Virus record (IMG/VR): IMGVR_UViG_3300035670_000627
Span: 1 to 37,932 of that record
Source: a virus
Strand: one strand, 5' to 3'
Length of the DNA: 37,932 nucleotides
The notes beneath the pieces are model-generated. The model was not told the DNA's origin and ran no database searches. It saw nothing but the letters and a program-made list of their open reading frames with translations. The position numbers and the translations under genes were made by a program. This document shows positions 31,641 to 37,932 of the stretch, one piece after another. Every line of letters starts with the position of its first letter. Positions within the stretch are counted from its first letter, which is position 1.

Positions 31641-33521
31641 TTACTCAGTCAAGTTAGACTCATCTAATAATGATTCTGCCGACTTATTTTTAGCGTAAAC
31701 TATCTCTTTACTTAGCGATTCTAGTAAAGCTTTATTTTTATTTTTTGTGTTTTCTAAAGCTAAAGGTGAACCTCCTTTGTAATTAGGAGTACCATATCCT
31801 TCTTGATCGTCTTTTTTATTGTCTTCACGACCAAGTCTGTCTCTACCAAATGCGTTGTATTGGGTATTGATATTAGAAGCCTTTTCTTCAGGTCTACCTA
31901 ATTTTTTATCCTCACCATATCCATCAGGTACTTCACCATTTTCATATCTTCCTCTACCATATAAAGAAGCTAGGTCATGTGGTGTGCCATATGAACGACC
32001 TGTTTCAACTGGGTCATTACCTTCTTCAGTAATTTGTTGGATTCTAAAGTTACGTTTAGCATCCTCAACTGCTAGATCTCTATACTCATCGTATTGGTCA
32101 GCACTGAATTGGAATACATTATCATAGATCCAATCTGAAGGGATAATTTTAGTGTCTAGCATTTCTTTAGCTAGGGCTACTTTTTCCTTAAGTAAGGCAA
32201 TCTTTTCTTGTTCAGCAATGATTGAAGGAGTAGTTAAGCTAAGCTCAAAGTTTGTTAAACTTTCTCCATCATATCCTTGAGTGTAAAGGTGTACTAAAGC
32301 AATTTTATATAGCTCAGATAATACAATACGTTGAATGCGATCAATTGTACGAGCGAATCTAATATCTTCGGCGGCTAGAGTTGCTTTACCTGTTAAATCC
32401 TTTTCATAACCCATAAAGGCTTTAGGTACCTTAAGGGCAGCAAATAACTTATCTCTTAAGTAAGTTACGTCTTGAATACCATCATAGTCTAGACCTTTTG
32501 TAGTGTCTATTTTAGTGGCTGAATCATTTCCTCTTACTGGGATGTAGAAATCCTCAAGTAAGTTTTGCATGTTATACTTTAAGTTATACTCACCTGTTTT
32601 TTCATCCATTAATGGAGTACGTTTCATAGTTGAGATAGTTTTCTGCATAAATGCCTCTACCTCTTGAGGTGGAATATTACCTACGTTTACATAGAAAATA
32701 CGTTTTTCTGGGGCACGAGCAATTCTATGAATAAGCATCGCATCCTCCATTAACACATATTGTTTGAATAGACGACGTGCTGGTTCAAGATATGAACGGC
32801 CATAAGGAAGATAGTTAACGTCTGTTAATAAACGGAAGTGAGCTATCTCATAGTTGTCAAATGCAATTTGGTTAGCATCTGGTTTAGTGTTTGGGGTTGA
32901 GTAGTAACCTGAACCTCCAGTGTAGTATCCATCAGGTGAGTAAAGGAATTGTACTTTAGATGGATTAGCCATATCAAAATTTTCACGTCTTTGAATATGG
33001 TAAGCAGTATAAGGTACTACATTATAAACACCAAATTTTTCTGCGATTTCTAACTTGATAAAGAAATCACCGTACTTACACATTTGGCGAATCCAAGACC
33101 AAAGATTGAATTCAATGTTAAGTACATCGTAAAATAAGTTATAAAGAATTTTTTGGATGTCATCGTCGCTACTTCTAATTTGAAGTACTTCACCCATATC
33201 ATTCTTTAGAGTACATTCGTCAGCTATAATATCTAAGGCAGATGCTACAATTGCGTCTGTATCCATGGTATCATAGTCATTATATAAATAAGTTCTAAGA
33301 TACTGATATTGTAGGTTAAATTGTTGTCCTAAAAGAGAGGTAGCAGCTGGGTTAGTATATATTTTACTAAATCTGTCTACTAGAGAATTAGTTTGGAATT
33401 CACCACTAGTTTGAATATGATCAGTATCAACTACTTTTAGTTGACTTCCTCCTTGGTTCCTGATGACTACATCAGTTGAAAAGAGTCTTCTTAATCTTGA
33501 AAAAATACTAGTATCAGCCAT
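31641..33521 (-). CDS. 20: Portal vertex protein (T4 gp20-like)
   Basis: The product is a 626-residue portal subunit (T4 gp20 has 524) that forms the dodecameric DNA gate. Family hallmarks include the region with IHRIARAPEKRIFYVNVGNI, PPQEVEAFMQKT, TGEYNLKYNMQNLLEDFYIPV and the downstream DYDGIQDVTYLRDKLFAALKVPKAF, the central clip and stem core. The extra length is mostly in a polar C-terminal tail (about 500-626). It follows the terminase gene by 23 nt, and precedes the head core and protease block. Confidence 0.94.
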   Translation of the reverse strand: MADTSIFSRLRRLFSTDVVIRNQGGSQLKVVDTDHIQTSGEFQTNSLVDRFSKIYTNPAATSLLGQQFNLQYQYLRTYLYNDYDTMDTDAIVASALDIIADECTLKNDMGEVLQIRSSDDDIQKILYNLFYDVLNIEFNLWSWIRQMCKYGDFFIKLEIAEKFGVYNVVPYTAYHIQRRENFDMANPSKVQFLYSPDGYYTGGSGYYSTPNTKPDANQIAFDNYEIAHFRLLTDVNYLPYGRSYLEPARRLFKQYVLMEDAMLIHRIARAPEKRIFYVNVGNIPPQEVEAFMQKTISTMKRTPLMDEKTGEYNLKYNMQNLLEDFYIPVRGNDSATKIDTTKGLDYDGIQDVTYLRDKLFAALKVPKAFMGYEKDLTGKATLAAEDIRFARTIDRIQRIVLSELYKIALVHLYTQGYDGESLTNFELSLTTPSIIAEQEKIALLKEKVALAKEMLDTKIIPSDWIYDNVFQFSADQYDEYRDLAVEDAKRNFRIQQITEEGNDPVETGRSYGTPHDLASLYGRGRYENGEVPDGYGEDKKLGRPEEKASNINTQYNAFGRDRLGREDNKKDDQEGYGTPNYKGGSPLALENTKNKNKALLESLSKEIVYAKNKSAESLLDESNLTE

Positions 33522-33537
33522 TGCTTAGTTTATTATC

Positions 33538-33544
33538 ATAAATA
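33538..33544 (-). promoter_or_regulatory. TATTTAT leader element, portal gene
   Basis: The coding strand reads TTTAATATTTATGATAATAA, with a 16-nt spacer to the ATG at 33521. The terminase stop codon TAA lies within the element. Confidence 0.6.
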
Positions 33545-35113
33545 TTAAAGGAGCCAGCGGAGATCCTCTTTTTGCCCTCCCATTTCTTGAATGTAAGGAT
33601 TAGGCATTGAATTACCTGTAAATACACCTGCTGTGGTATTTTTAGCCATACTGTTAAGAGCGGCTCGGGTCATGTCTAGACCTTGTTGCTGGAATTTAAG
33701 TGAAGTATCTCTTAAAAACATGGCTATACCAAATGACATTACTAAGTCATCATTGTAACCTGATTGAGCTTCAGGGCGTCCATTACGCCATACAAATACT
33801 TTCATTTCTTCTAGTAAACGTTTAGAGTTAATAGTGACACTTCTATCACCAACATATTCTCTAAATTTATTTACAACCAAAGGTCTTGTTTTCATTGACA
33901 TAGTAAAGCCAGGAGTTAAATTACCACTAAACTCATATCGATTAAAATACGACTCAGCTGTTAATTGATCACTCTTAGGTGATGAATAGAAGTTCTGATA
34001 TCCTCTTTCTTGTATAGTTTCGATAGTGGCCCAACCTACAGAGGCATTTTCTACTACTAATAAAGCATTATTATATTCTGAAGCTAAACCTACAAGAAAA
34101 TGTCCAAATTCTTTAGGACTTAATTGTCCTTTATATTCTGCTACTTGGGTATTAGTAGCTATATCCATGACATGGGCTGCAGAGAAGTCTTTACCATCAC
34201 CTCTAGCTACGTCAGCCACTACCATATAGTCTCTAGAGTAATCAGCTGGTTCCCAAACCCATAAATTTTTATCAGCTCCTCGTCTTTCTAGAGGTTCTTT
34301 AATAGTAGTTTGAGCTATAAATTCTAACCATTCAGAATAGAAAACAGTATCACCTGAGGTGCTAAAATCACAGTCACATTCTTGGGCTGCAGCTCTAGGA
34401 TCACCTAGTAATTCGTCTTGTTTCTTTCTCCATTCCTCATCCCTCTCCGGGTGGACATACCATGGTAATTTGATAGGTAAGAAGTCGTTCTCGCTCGCTT
34501 CTGCTCTCACCCATGTCTGGTGAAACCAGTTTCCAGTTCCATAAGGGGTGGAGAGTACTATTGCTCCACCACCTGTTGCAAGTGTTTGTTGTGCTGATGC
34601 CCATGTTTCTGCTACGTTATCGATAAATGCAGCCTCGTCAATTACCAGTAAAGATACTGCTTCTGAACGTGCTGCATCACTATTTGATGATTTTGCTTTG
34701 ATTTGAGATCCGTTTGCTAGTCTTAAACTTAAACGGTTGTTTTCTATCTCTTTTACTTTAAGCCAGGAAGGTAAGTTATCATACATGAAACGAACCTTGG
34801 TAACCATGTTTTTGGCTGTTTCCTGAGTAGTTGCGAGACACAACACGTTTTTATCTTTATGGAAAGTCATTAACCATAAAGAATAACTAGCTGCTAGGGT
34901 TGAAATACCTAATTGGCGAGATTTTAAAACAATGGAATAAGGATTGTCTCTCCATAAATGGAGTACTTTTTCCTGGAATGGGAATAGATTAAAGGTGATT
35001 CTGCCTCGTTGTGGATGTTGGATATAGCAGTATTTACGCATAAAGTGCCCTGGGTCTTGAGCACATTTTATATATTCCTGTTGAATTATTTTTCTTAAAT
35101 CCTGATCACTCAT
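33545..35113 (-). CDS. 17: Large terminase subunit (T4 gp17-like)
   Basis: This is a 522-residue packaging motor ATPase and nuclease; T4 gp17 has 610. The deviant Walker A KSRQLGIST spans 64-72, Walker B LLVIDEAAF spans 145-153, and the coupling motif VLSTP lies near 196-200. The RNase H-type nuclease region begins VVADVARGDGKDF with the first acidic residue at D311. It is shorter than T4 mainly at the N-terminus. The start ATG overlaps the spanin-like gene by 4 nt (ATGA). It follows the terminase-spanin order rather than the T4 16-17-18 order, and no small terminase gene is recognised nearby. Confidence 0.95.
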   Translation of the reverse strand: MSDQDLRKIIQQEYIKCAQDPGHFMRKYCYIQHPQRGRITFNLFPFQEKVLHLWRDNPYSIVLKSRQLGISTLAASYSLWLMTFHKDKNVLCLATTQETAKNMVTKVRFMYDNLPSWLKVKEIENNRLSLRLANGSQIKAKSSNSDAARSEAVSLLVIDEAAFIDNVAETWASAQQTLATGGGAIVLSTPYGTGNWFHQTWVRAEASENDFLPIKLPWYVHPERDEEWRKKQDELLGDPRAAAQECDCDFSTSGDTVFYSEWLEFIAQTTIKEPLERRGADKNLWVWEPADYSRDYMVVADVARGDGKDFSAAHVMDIATNTQVAEYKGQLSPKEFGHFLVGLASEYNNALLVVENASVGWATIETIQERGYQNFYSSPKSDQLTAESYFNRYEFSGNLTPGFTMSMKTRPLVVNKFREYVGDRSVTINSKRLLEEMKVFVWRNGRPEAQSGYNDDLVMSFGIAMFLRDTSLKFQQQGLDMTRAALNSMAKNTTAGVFTGNSMPNPYIQEMGGQKEDLRWLL

Positions 35114-35514
35114 ATAAGTTTAATTACAAGAAAGGTTGTGTTTAAAACAGCTACAGCCCATCCGGCTAATGTCTTAAATTTTTCTTGTTTAATTTGTTTA
35201 TCTTTTACCTCGATAATTTTATCTTTATTTTCTAACATTCCCAAGTAACGTACCTCGTTATCTCTATATAGGAAGATAATAGAGTCTTGCGTGGCAAGCA
35301 AGGAATCCTGCCCAGCTGTTATATTGTTTAGAATGGAGATAGAGTCTCTAGCTACAACTAGTTGACTCTTTATAAGTTCACACTCGTTTTTAAAAACTAA
35401 AGCATTTTTTAAAGTACGACAAGGTACAGTACAATATTCCTCAGTTGAAAGCGTTTGTGAACTCGCTAACCAAGGCATCGCCAGTAAGCTCAGAAATACG
35501 ATTATGTTCTTCAT
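35110..35514 (-). CDS. Secreted coiled-coil protein, possible outer spanin partner
   Basis: This 134-residue protein has an N-terminal signal peptide (MKNIIVFLSLLAMPWLASSQ) whose end resembles flavobacterial cleavage sites, a CTVPC pair, a coiled-coil centre (SLLATQDSIIFLYRDNEVRYL) and a C-terminal hydrophobic segment (LAGWAVAVLNTTFLVIKLI). No lipobox Cys is present at the cleavage site, so it is not a typical Rz1-like lipoprotein. The start lies inside the upstream Rz-like gene (74-nt overlap, different frame), an arrangement typical of spanin pairs. The signal-plus-C-terminal-membrane layout also recalls single-protein spanins. Confidence 0.6.
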   Translation of the reverse strand: MKNIIVFLSLLAMPWLASSQTLSTEEYCTVPCRTLKNALVFKNECELIKSQLVVARDSISILNNITAGQDSLLATQDSIIFLYRDNEVRYLGMLENKDKIIEVKDKQIKQEKFKTLAGWAVAVLNTTFLVIKLI

Positions 35515-35785
35515 TGTATTTACGTTTAAATAAGTCAGCTTTGGCTTGTAGATCTGCTAATTTGGTTTTGTCTTCTTGAATCTGAAGTTTGTAACCAACA
35601 GCTATACTATCTAGTTTAGCTATTTTTAGATGTGTAGAGTCAACTTGAGCTTGAAGCGAATCATTTGCTCGCTCAAGCTCGTTGATTTTGTCATTTAAGT
35701 CAGTACTGTGATCTAATCTTCTATAAACAGCGATTATAACAAGGATTAGAGCAACGTAACTTAAAATTCTAGTATATTTTTTCAT
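35441..35785 (-). CDS. Rz-like inner-membrane spanin candidate
   Basis: This is a 114-residue protein with one N-terminal transmembrane helix (about 7-21, ILSYVALILVIIAVY) and a long periplasmic coiled coil (about 30-100, for example NDKINELERANDSLQAQVDS). The C-terminal EEHNRISELTGDALVSEF is similar in style to Rz proteins. Inner spanins of Gram-negative phages have exactly this form and join the outer membrane partner during lysis. The overlap with the next gene in another frame supports the pairing. No holin or endolysin is recognised in the window. Confidence 0.65.
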   Translation of the reverse strand: MKKYTRILSYVALILVIIAVYRRLDHSTDLNDKINELERANDSLQAQVDSTHLKIAKLDSIAVGYKLQIQEDKTKLADLQAKADLFKRKYNEEHNRISELTGDALVSEFTNAFN

Positions 35786-35786
35786 A

Positions 35787-36674
35787 TTAATCCTCGTCGG
35801 TTGAAACTATATCAATATCAAGGTCTTGTTTCTTGATTTTCTTATTGATGAGAGCTTCACGGCTAGCTTTTAATTTTTTTCTAAGTTCAGTTTTAGCTCT
35901 TAGATCATTCATAAATTCAGCCTCTTCTGGGGTGTAGTTTTTAGTAGATCCTTTAGCTGCAATTTCTTTAGCTTGGGCTAATTTAGATTCTAGATCAGCA
36001 CTTAGGTCTTTAATTTGCATATCCATAGAGTCAAGATCTCTGATTCCTAATGCTCTTAAATCTTTAGCATTGAAAGATGCTTTAGGTTGAGCTATGTTAG
36101 CGGCTTTAAGGGCTCTTTTGATAAATGATTTGGTAGGGGTTTTACCTACAACCTTAACATCACCACCCATAGTGTAAGCTAGAGAATCATCTGGTTTCTT
36201 AGAACCTTTAGGACGGCCACGCATTCCTGGTTCTTTTGGTTCTTTAGGACCTGCTTCTCTTTTGCCACCACCAGCTACATCAATGAATGCTGCTAAATCT
36301 TTTTCTAGAACTTCTCTAGACTTAGGGTTATTAAAGGTAGCAATATCTTTACCTGTTACTTTAGCTAATTCTTTATAATCTACTTCACCCTTAGTTTTTA
36401 GTAGATCTAATGTGTTGTATAGAGCTGAACCTTCTCTGAATTTAGCTTGTGCTGCTGCAATTGCTTTTTTAGCATCAGCTCCTGCTTCTGGTTTAACCTT
36501 ATAGAAGGTCGCCATTTCGTCTAGTTGTTCCTCTCCTACTATTTTAACAATATCGTCTTTGTCTACTTTATCTCTAATAGCAGCAACTTGATTAGCTGGG
36601 ACTTCAAAAGTAGCCTCTGTTAGCTCGCTTACAATCATCTCGCGGATAGCGAGCTTCAATTCAGATAATTTCAT
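35787..36674 (-). CDS. AT-hook-like basic protein (295 aa)
   Basis: This is a 295-residue protein. The N-terminus MKLSELKLAIREMIVSELTE is a short amphipathic opening seen in several marine-phage structural or prohead proteins. A basic linker holds EPGMRGRPKGSKKPDDS, with an AT-hook-like RGRPKGSKK core (152-160), flanked by Lys/Glu-rich helices. A minor-groove DNA-binding function is suggested. It is upstream of the spanin pair and terminase with 1-nt spacing. It could act in packaging or be an internal head protein; there is no evidence for a small terminase fold. Confidence 0.65.
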   Translation of the reverse strand: MKLSELKLAIREMIVSELTEATFEVPANQVAAIRDKVDKDDIVKIVGEEQLDEMATFYKVKPEAGADAKKAIAAAQAKFREGSALYNTLDLLKTKGEVDYKELAKVTGKDIATFNNPKSREVLEKDLAAFIDVAGGGKREAGPKEPKEPGMRGRPKGSKKPDDSLAYTMGGDVKVVGKTPTKSFIKRALKAANIAQPKASFNAKDLRALGIRDLDSMDMQIKDLSADLESKLAQAKEIAAKGSTKNYTPEEAEFMNDLRAKTELRKKLKASREALINKKIKKQDLDIDIVSTDED

Positions 36675-36697
36675 CTCTAATAAATTATGGTTTTCTT

Positions 36698-36704
36698 ATA
36701 AATA
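36698..36704 (-). promoter_or_regulatory. TATTTAT leader element, 36674 gene
   Basis: The coding strand reads CTATAATATTTATAAGAAAA, with a 23-nt spacer to the ATG at 36674. The stop codon of the kinase gene forms part of the element. Confidence 0.6.
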
Positions 36705-37235
36705 TTATAGACCTAACTGAAATTTAAGCTGTTTGATACGCTCCTCAGTTGAACCTTCTAATATACCATAATTCTTGATAAGTGACTTGTAACGTTCAAT
36801 TTGTCTAACAATAACAAAGTCAATAAGTTTTCTATACTCAAGATCAGTTTCACGAACTCCATTGTCTTCCATTTCTACTCCTTCAGGAGAAATATAGAAG
36901 ATATAATCATATTCTTTAATTAGAAGACAAGCCAATGACTCAAAATCATATTTTTCTGTATGAGTCATTGAGTTGGATGCCTTAGCAAATGCTATAACAT
37001 CAATAATAGTACGATCTGTGATAATGTTTTCTTGCATTAGTTCCATAGAACGTTCTGCTAGAAATACTAACTGACCTTTTAGAGTAGAATCAGTGTTTAG
37101 AGGAATACCTTGTTCCATTAGATATTTAGAACGCTCTGTTCTAAAGTTGTAATCTTTAAATTCAGGTAACTCCTGTAAAGCTTTTACTAGTGTAGTCTTA
37201 CCTACACTCATTGTACCACAAAAACCTATTTTCAT
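36705..37235 (-). CDS. P-loop nucleotide/sugar kinase-like protein
   Basis: This 176-residue single-domain P-loop protein has Walker A GTMSVGKTT (7-15) in the first strand-loop-helix, a likely LID-type region with Arg residues (VRETDLEYRKL), and no membrane segment. It resembles small AAA_28/NadR-type or deoxynucleotide kinases in phages; the substrate cannot be named. The start overlaps the cupin stop by 4 nt (ATGA). Confidence 0.78.
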   Translation of the reverse strand: MKIGFCGTMSVGKTTLVKALQELPEFKDYNFRTERSKYLMEQGIPLNTDSTLKGQLVFLAERSMELMQENIITDRTIIDVIAFAKASNSMTHTEKYDFESLACLLIKEYDYIFYISPEGVEMEDNGVRETDLEYRKLIDFVIVRQIERYKSLIKNYGILEGSTEERIKQLKFQLGL

Positions 37236-37618
37236 ACTTGTGAATCTCCTGGTTTTACTCTATAACTATCCTCATCAAAGTGTTGAGTTGATACTTCAAA
37301 TATAGTAGCACCTTCTGTTAGGGCCAAGAGCTGATGAGGTTGTCCTGGGAGGAGGTGAATACAAGCTCCTTTTTCAATAATCATTTCAACCTCAGCGGCT
37401 GTTTCAGTATCAATGTATTTGTAGTTAAACACTCCCTCAGAAACATACCATGCCTCATCTTTGAGTAAATGGTAGTGCATTGAGAATTGTTTATCTTGTT
37501 TGAACACTAAGAGTTTACCACAATAGAGTTCATTGTTAATAATCCAAAGTTCATAGCCCCAAGCTTTCTCTACTCGTTTACCTTCGTAAGGTTGGGCTTC
37601 AAGTGTGTGTTCTCTCAT
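37232..37618 (-). CDS. Cupin, mannose-6-phosphate isomerase type II-like
   Basis: This 128-residue cupin matches the C-terminal half of type II phosphomannose isomerases. Metal-binding residues are H48, H50, E55 and H95 in FSMHYHLLKDEAWYVSEG and PGQPHQLLAL. EKAWGYELW (17-25) is the typical opening strand. It may isomerise or epimerise a sugar phosphate. It precedes the P-loop kinase with 4-nt overlap, so the two could act in one sugar-nucleotide step, perhaps feeding the glycosylation genes. The substrate is unknown. Confidence 0.78.
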   Translation of the reverse strand: MREHTLEAQPYEGKRVEKAWGYELWIINNELYCGKLLVFKQDKQFSMHYHLLKDEAWYVSEGVFNYKYIDTETAAEVEMIIEKGACIHLLPGQPHQLLALTEGATIFEVSTQHFDEDSYRVKPGDSQV

Positions 37619-37619
37619 A

Positions 37620-37892
37620 TTAGAATCGAGTTGCTCCTTTCATTGAAGCATTCTTGTACCAAGGCAAACCTTCACGATTCTTACGAGCCTCTTCCCATTG
37701 TTCAAGAGTCATTTTTTTACCATATAGGTAATATTCTTTTTTAGATTTATCTTCTTCAGTAAGAGGCTCTACAGCTGGTCCTTCCCAATTGTGCATTTTC
37801 CAACTATCTTGATCTTTTTCTTTAAACAAGTGGATAGTGCAACCATTAGACTTAATAGTTTTGGTCTCGTAGATTCGGGGTTTGCCGTACAT
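37620..37892 (-). CDS. Small hypothetical protein (90 aa)
   Basis: This 90-residue, Lys/Glu-rich protein has a central MHNWEGPAVEPL and YYLYGKKMTLEQWEEARK, resembling small phage proteins with short WxGPA and aromatic-Gly repeats. There is no signal or membrane segment. It is 1 nt upstream of the cupin gene and likely co-transcribed. The function is unknown. The upstream 40 nt to the window edge are AT-rich without a clear element. Confidence 0.65.
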   Translation of the reverse strand: MYGKPRIYETKTIKSNGCTIHLFKEKDQDSWKMHNWEGPAVEPLTEEDKSKKEYYLYGKKMTLEQWEEARKNREGLPWYKNASMKGATRF

Positions 37893-37932
37893 AACTTATT
37901 GTTTTTATTAATTATATCTAAAGATAACAAAT

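Noticed and set aside
35450-35514. Classic Rz1-type lipoprotein signal in the 134-aa protein
   Set aside because: No cysteine at the cleavage site; the first cysteines come several residues after ASSQ, so it is not a normal lipobox.
1-37932. tRNA genes, insertion sequences, integrase or attachment sites
   Set aside because: No cloverleaf-like arms, transposase frames or flanking direct repeats were seen on either strand.

Overview
This window is a 38 kb piece of a tailed-phage genome carrying T4-type virion genes. Every credible gene reads leftwards on the minus strand, and the recognisable parts are large terminase, portal, prohead protease, scaffold, major capsid protein, PhoH, neck proteins, sheath, tube and tape measure. 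The proteins diverge from T4 itself. Most start codons are preceded by A/T-rich leaders without a Shine-Dalgarno sequence, and one signal peptide ends in the Ser-Ser-Gln style common in flavobacteria. Together these point to a Bacteroidota (probably Flavobacteriia-like) host; this is inference, because no host marker gene is present.

Read in transcription order (high to low coordinates), the layout is as follows. (1) 37.9-36.7 kb: a small unknown protein, a sugar-isomerase-like cupin and a P-loop kinase. (2) 36.7-33.5 kb: an AT-hook-like protein, an overlapping spanin-like pair and the large terminase, tightly packed. (3) 33.5-25.4 kb: the head block, with portal, five small proteins in the place of the T4 gp67/68 core genes, protease, acidic scaffold and major capsid protein, closed by a strong terminator. 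(4) 25.3-20.6 kb: a small protein, a fibre-like protein, PhoH and three neck/tail-completion proteins. (5) 20.6-7.5 kb: an accessory module of a 2298-residue Gly-X-Ser collagen-like fibre, three small proteins and a four-gene glycosylation operon joined by ATGA overlaps. (6) 7.4 kb to the left edge: sheath, tube, terminator, a membrane-anchored coiled-coil protein, a gp26-like protein overlapping a second frame, the tape measure, a small protein and a gene cut by the window edge.

The main discovery candidate is region 5. The last gene of the glycosylation operon is a close match to the bacterial autotransporter heptosyltransferase family (Aah/TibC), including its four-cysteine metal finger. 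Cellular members O-glycosylate serines on repetitive adhesins. Here the enzyme lies just downstream of a giant serine-rich repetitive fibre, together with a GT4 enzyme, a three-domain glycosyltransferase and an FkbM sugar methyltransferase. I infer a phage-encoded system that decorates its own fibre with methylated glycans.

Two further structural signals stand out. Thirteen gene leaders carry the invariant coding-strand core TATTTAT (usually AATATTTATAA), which is the reverse complement of the T4-type late-promoter core. A run of seven T lies at the overlap of the gp26-like frame and the next frame just upstream of the tape measure, and looks like a programmed frameshift of the tail-chaperone kind.
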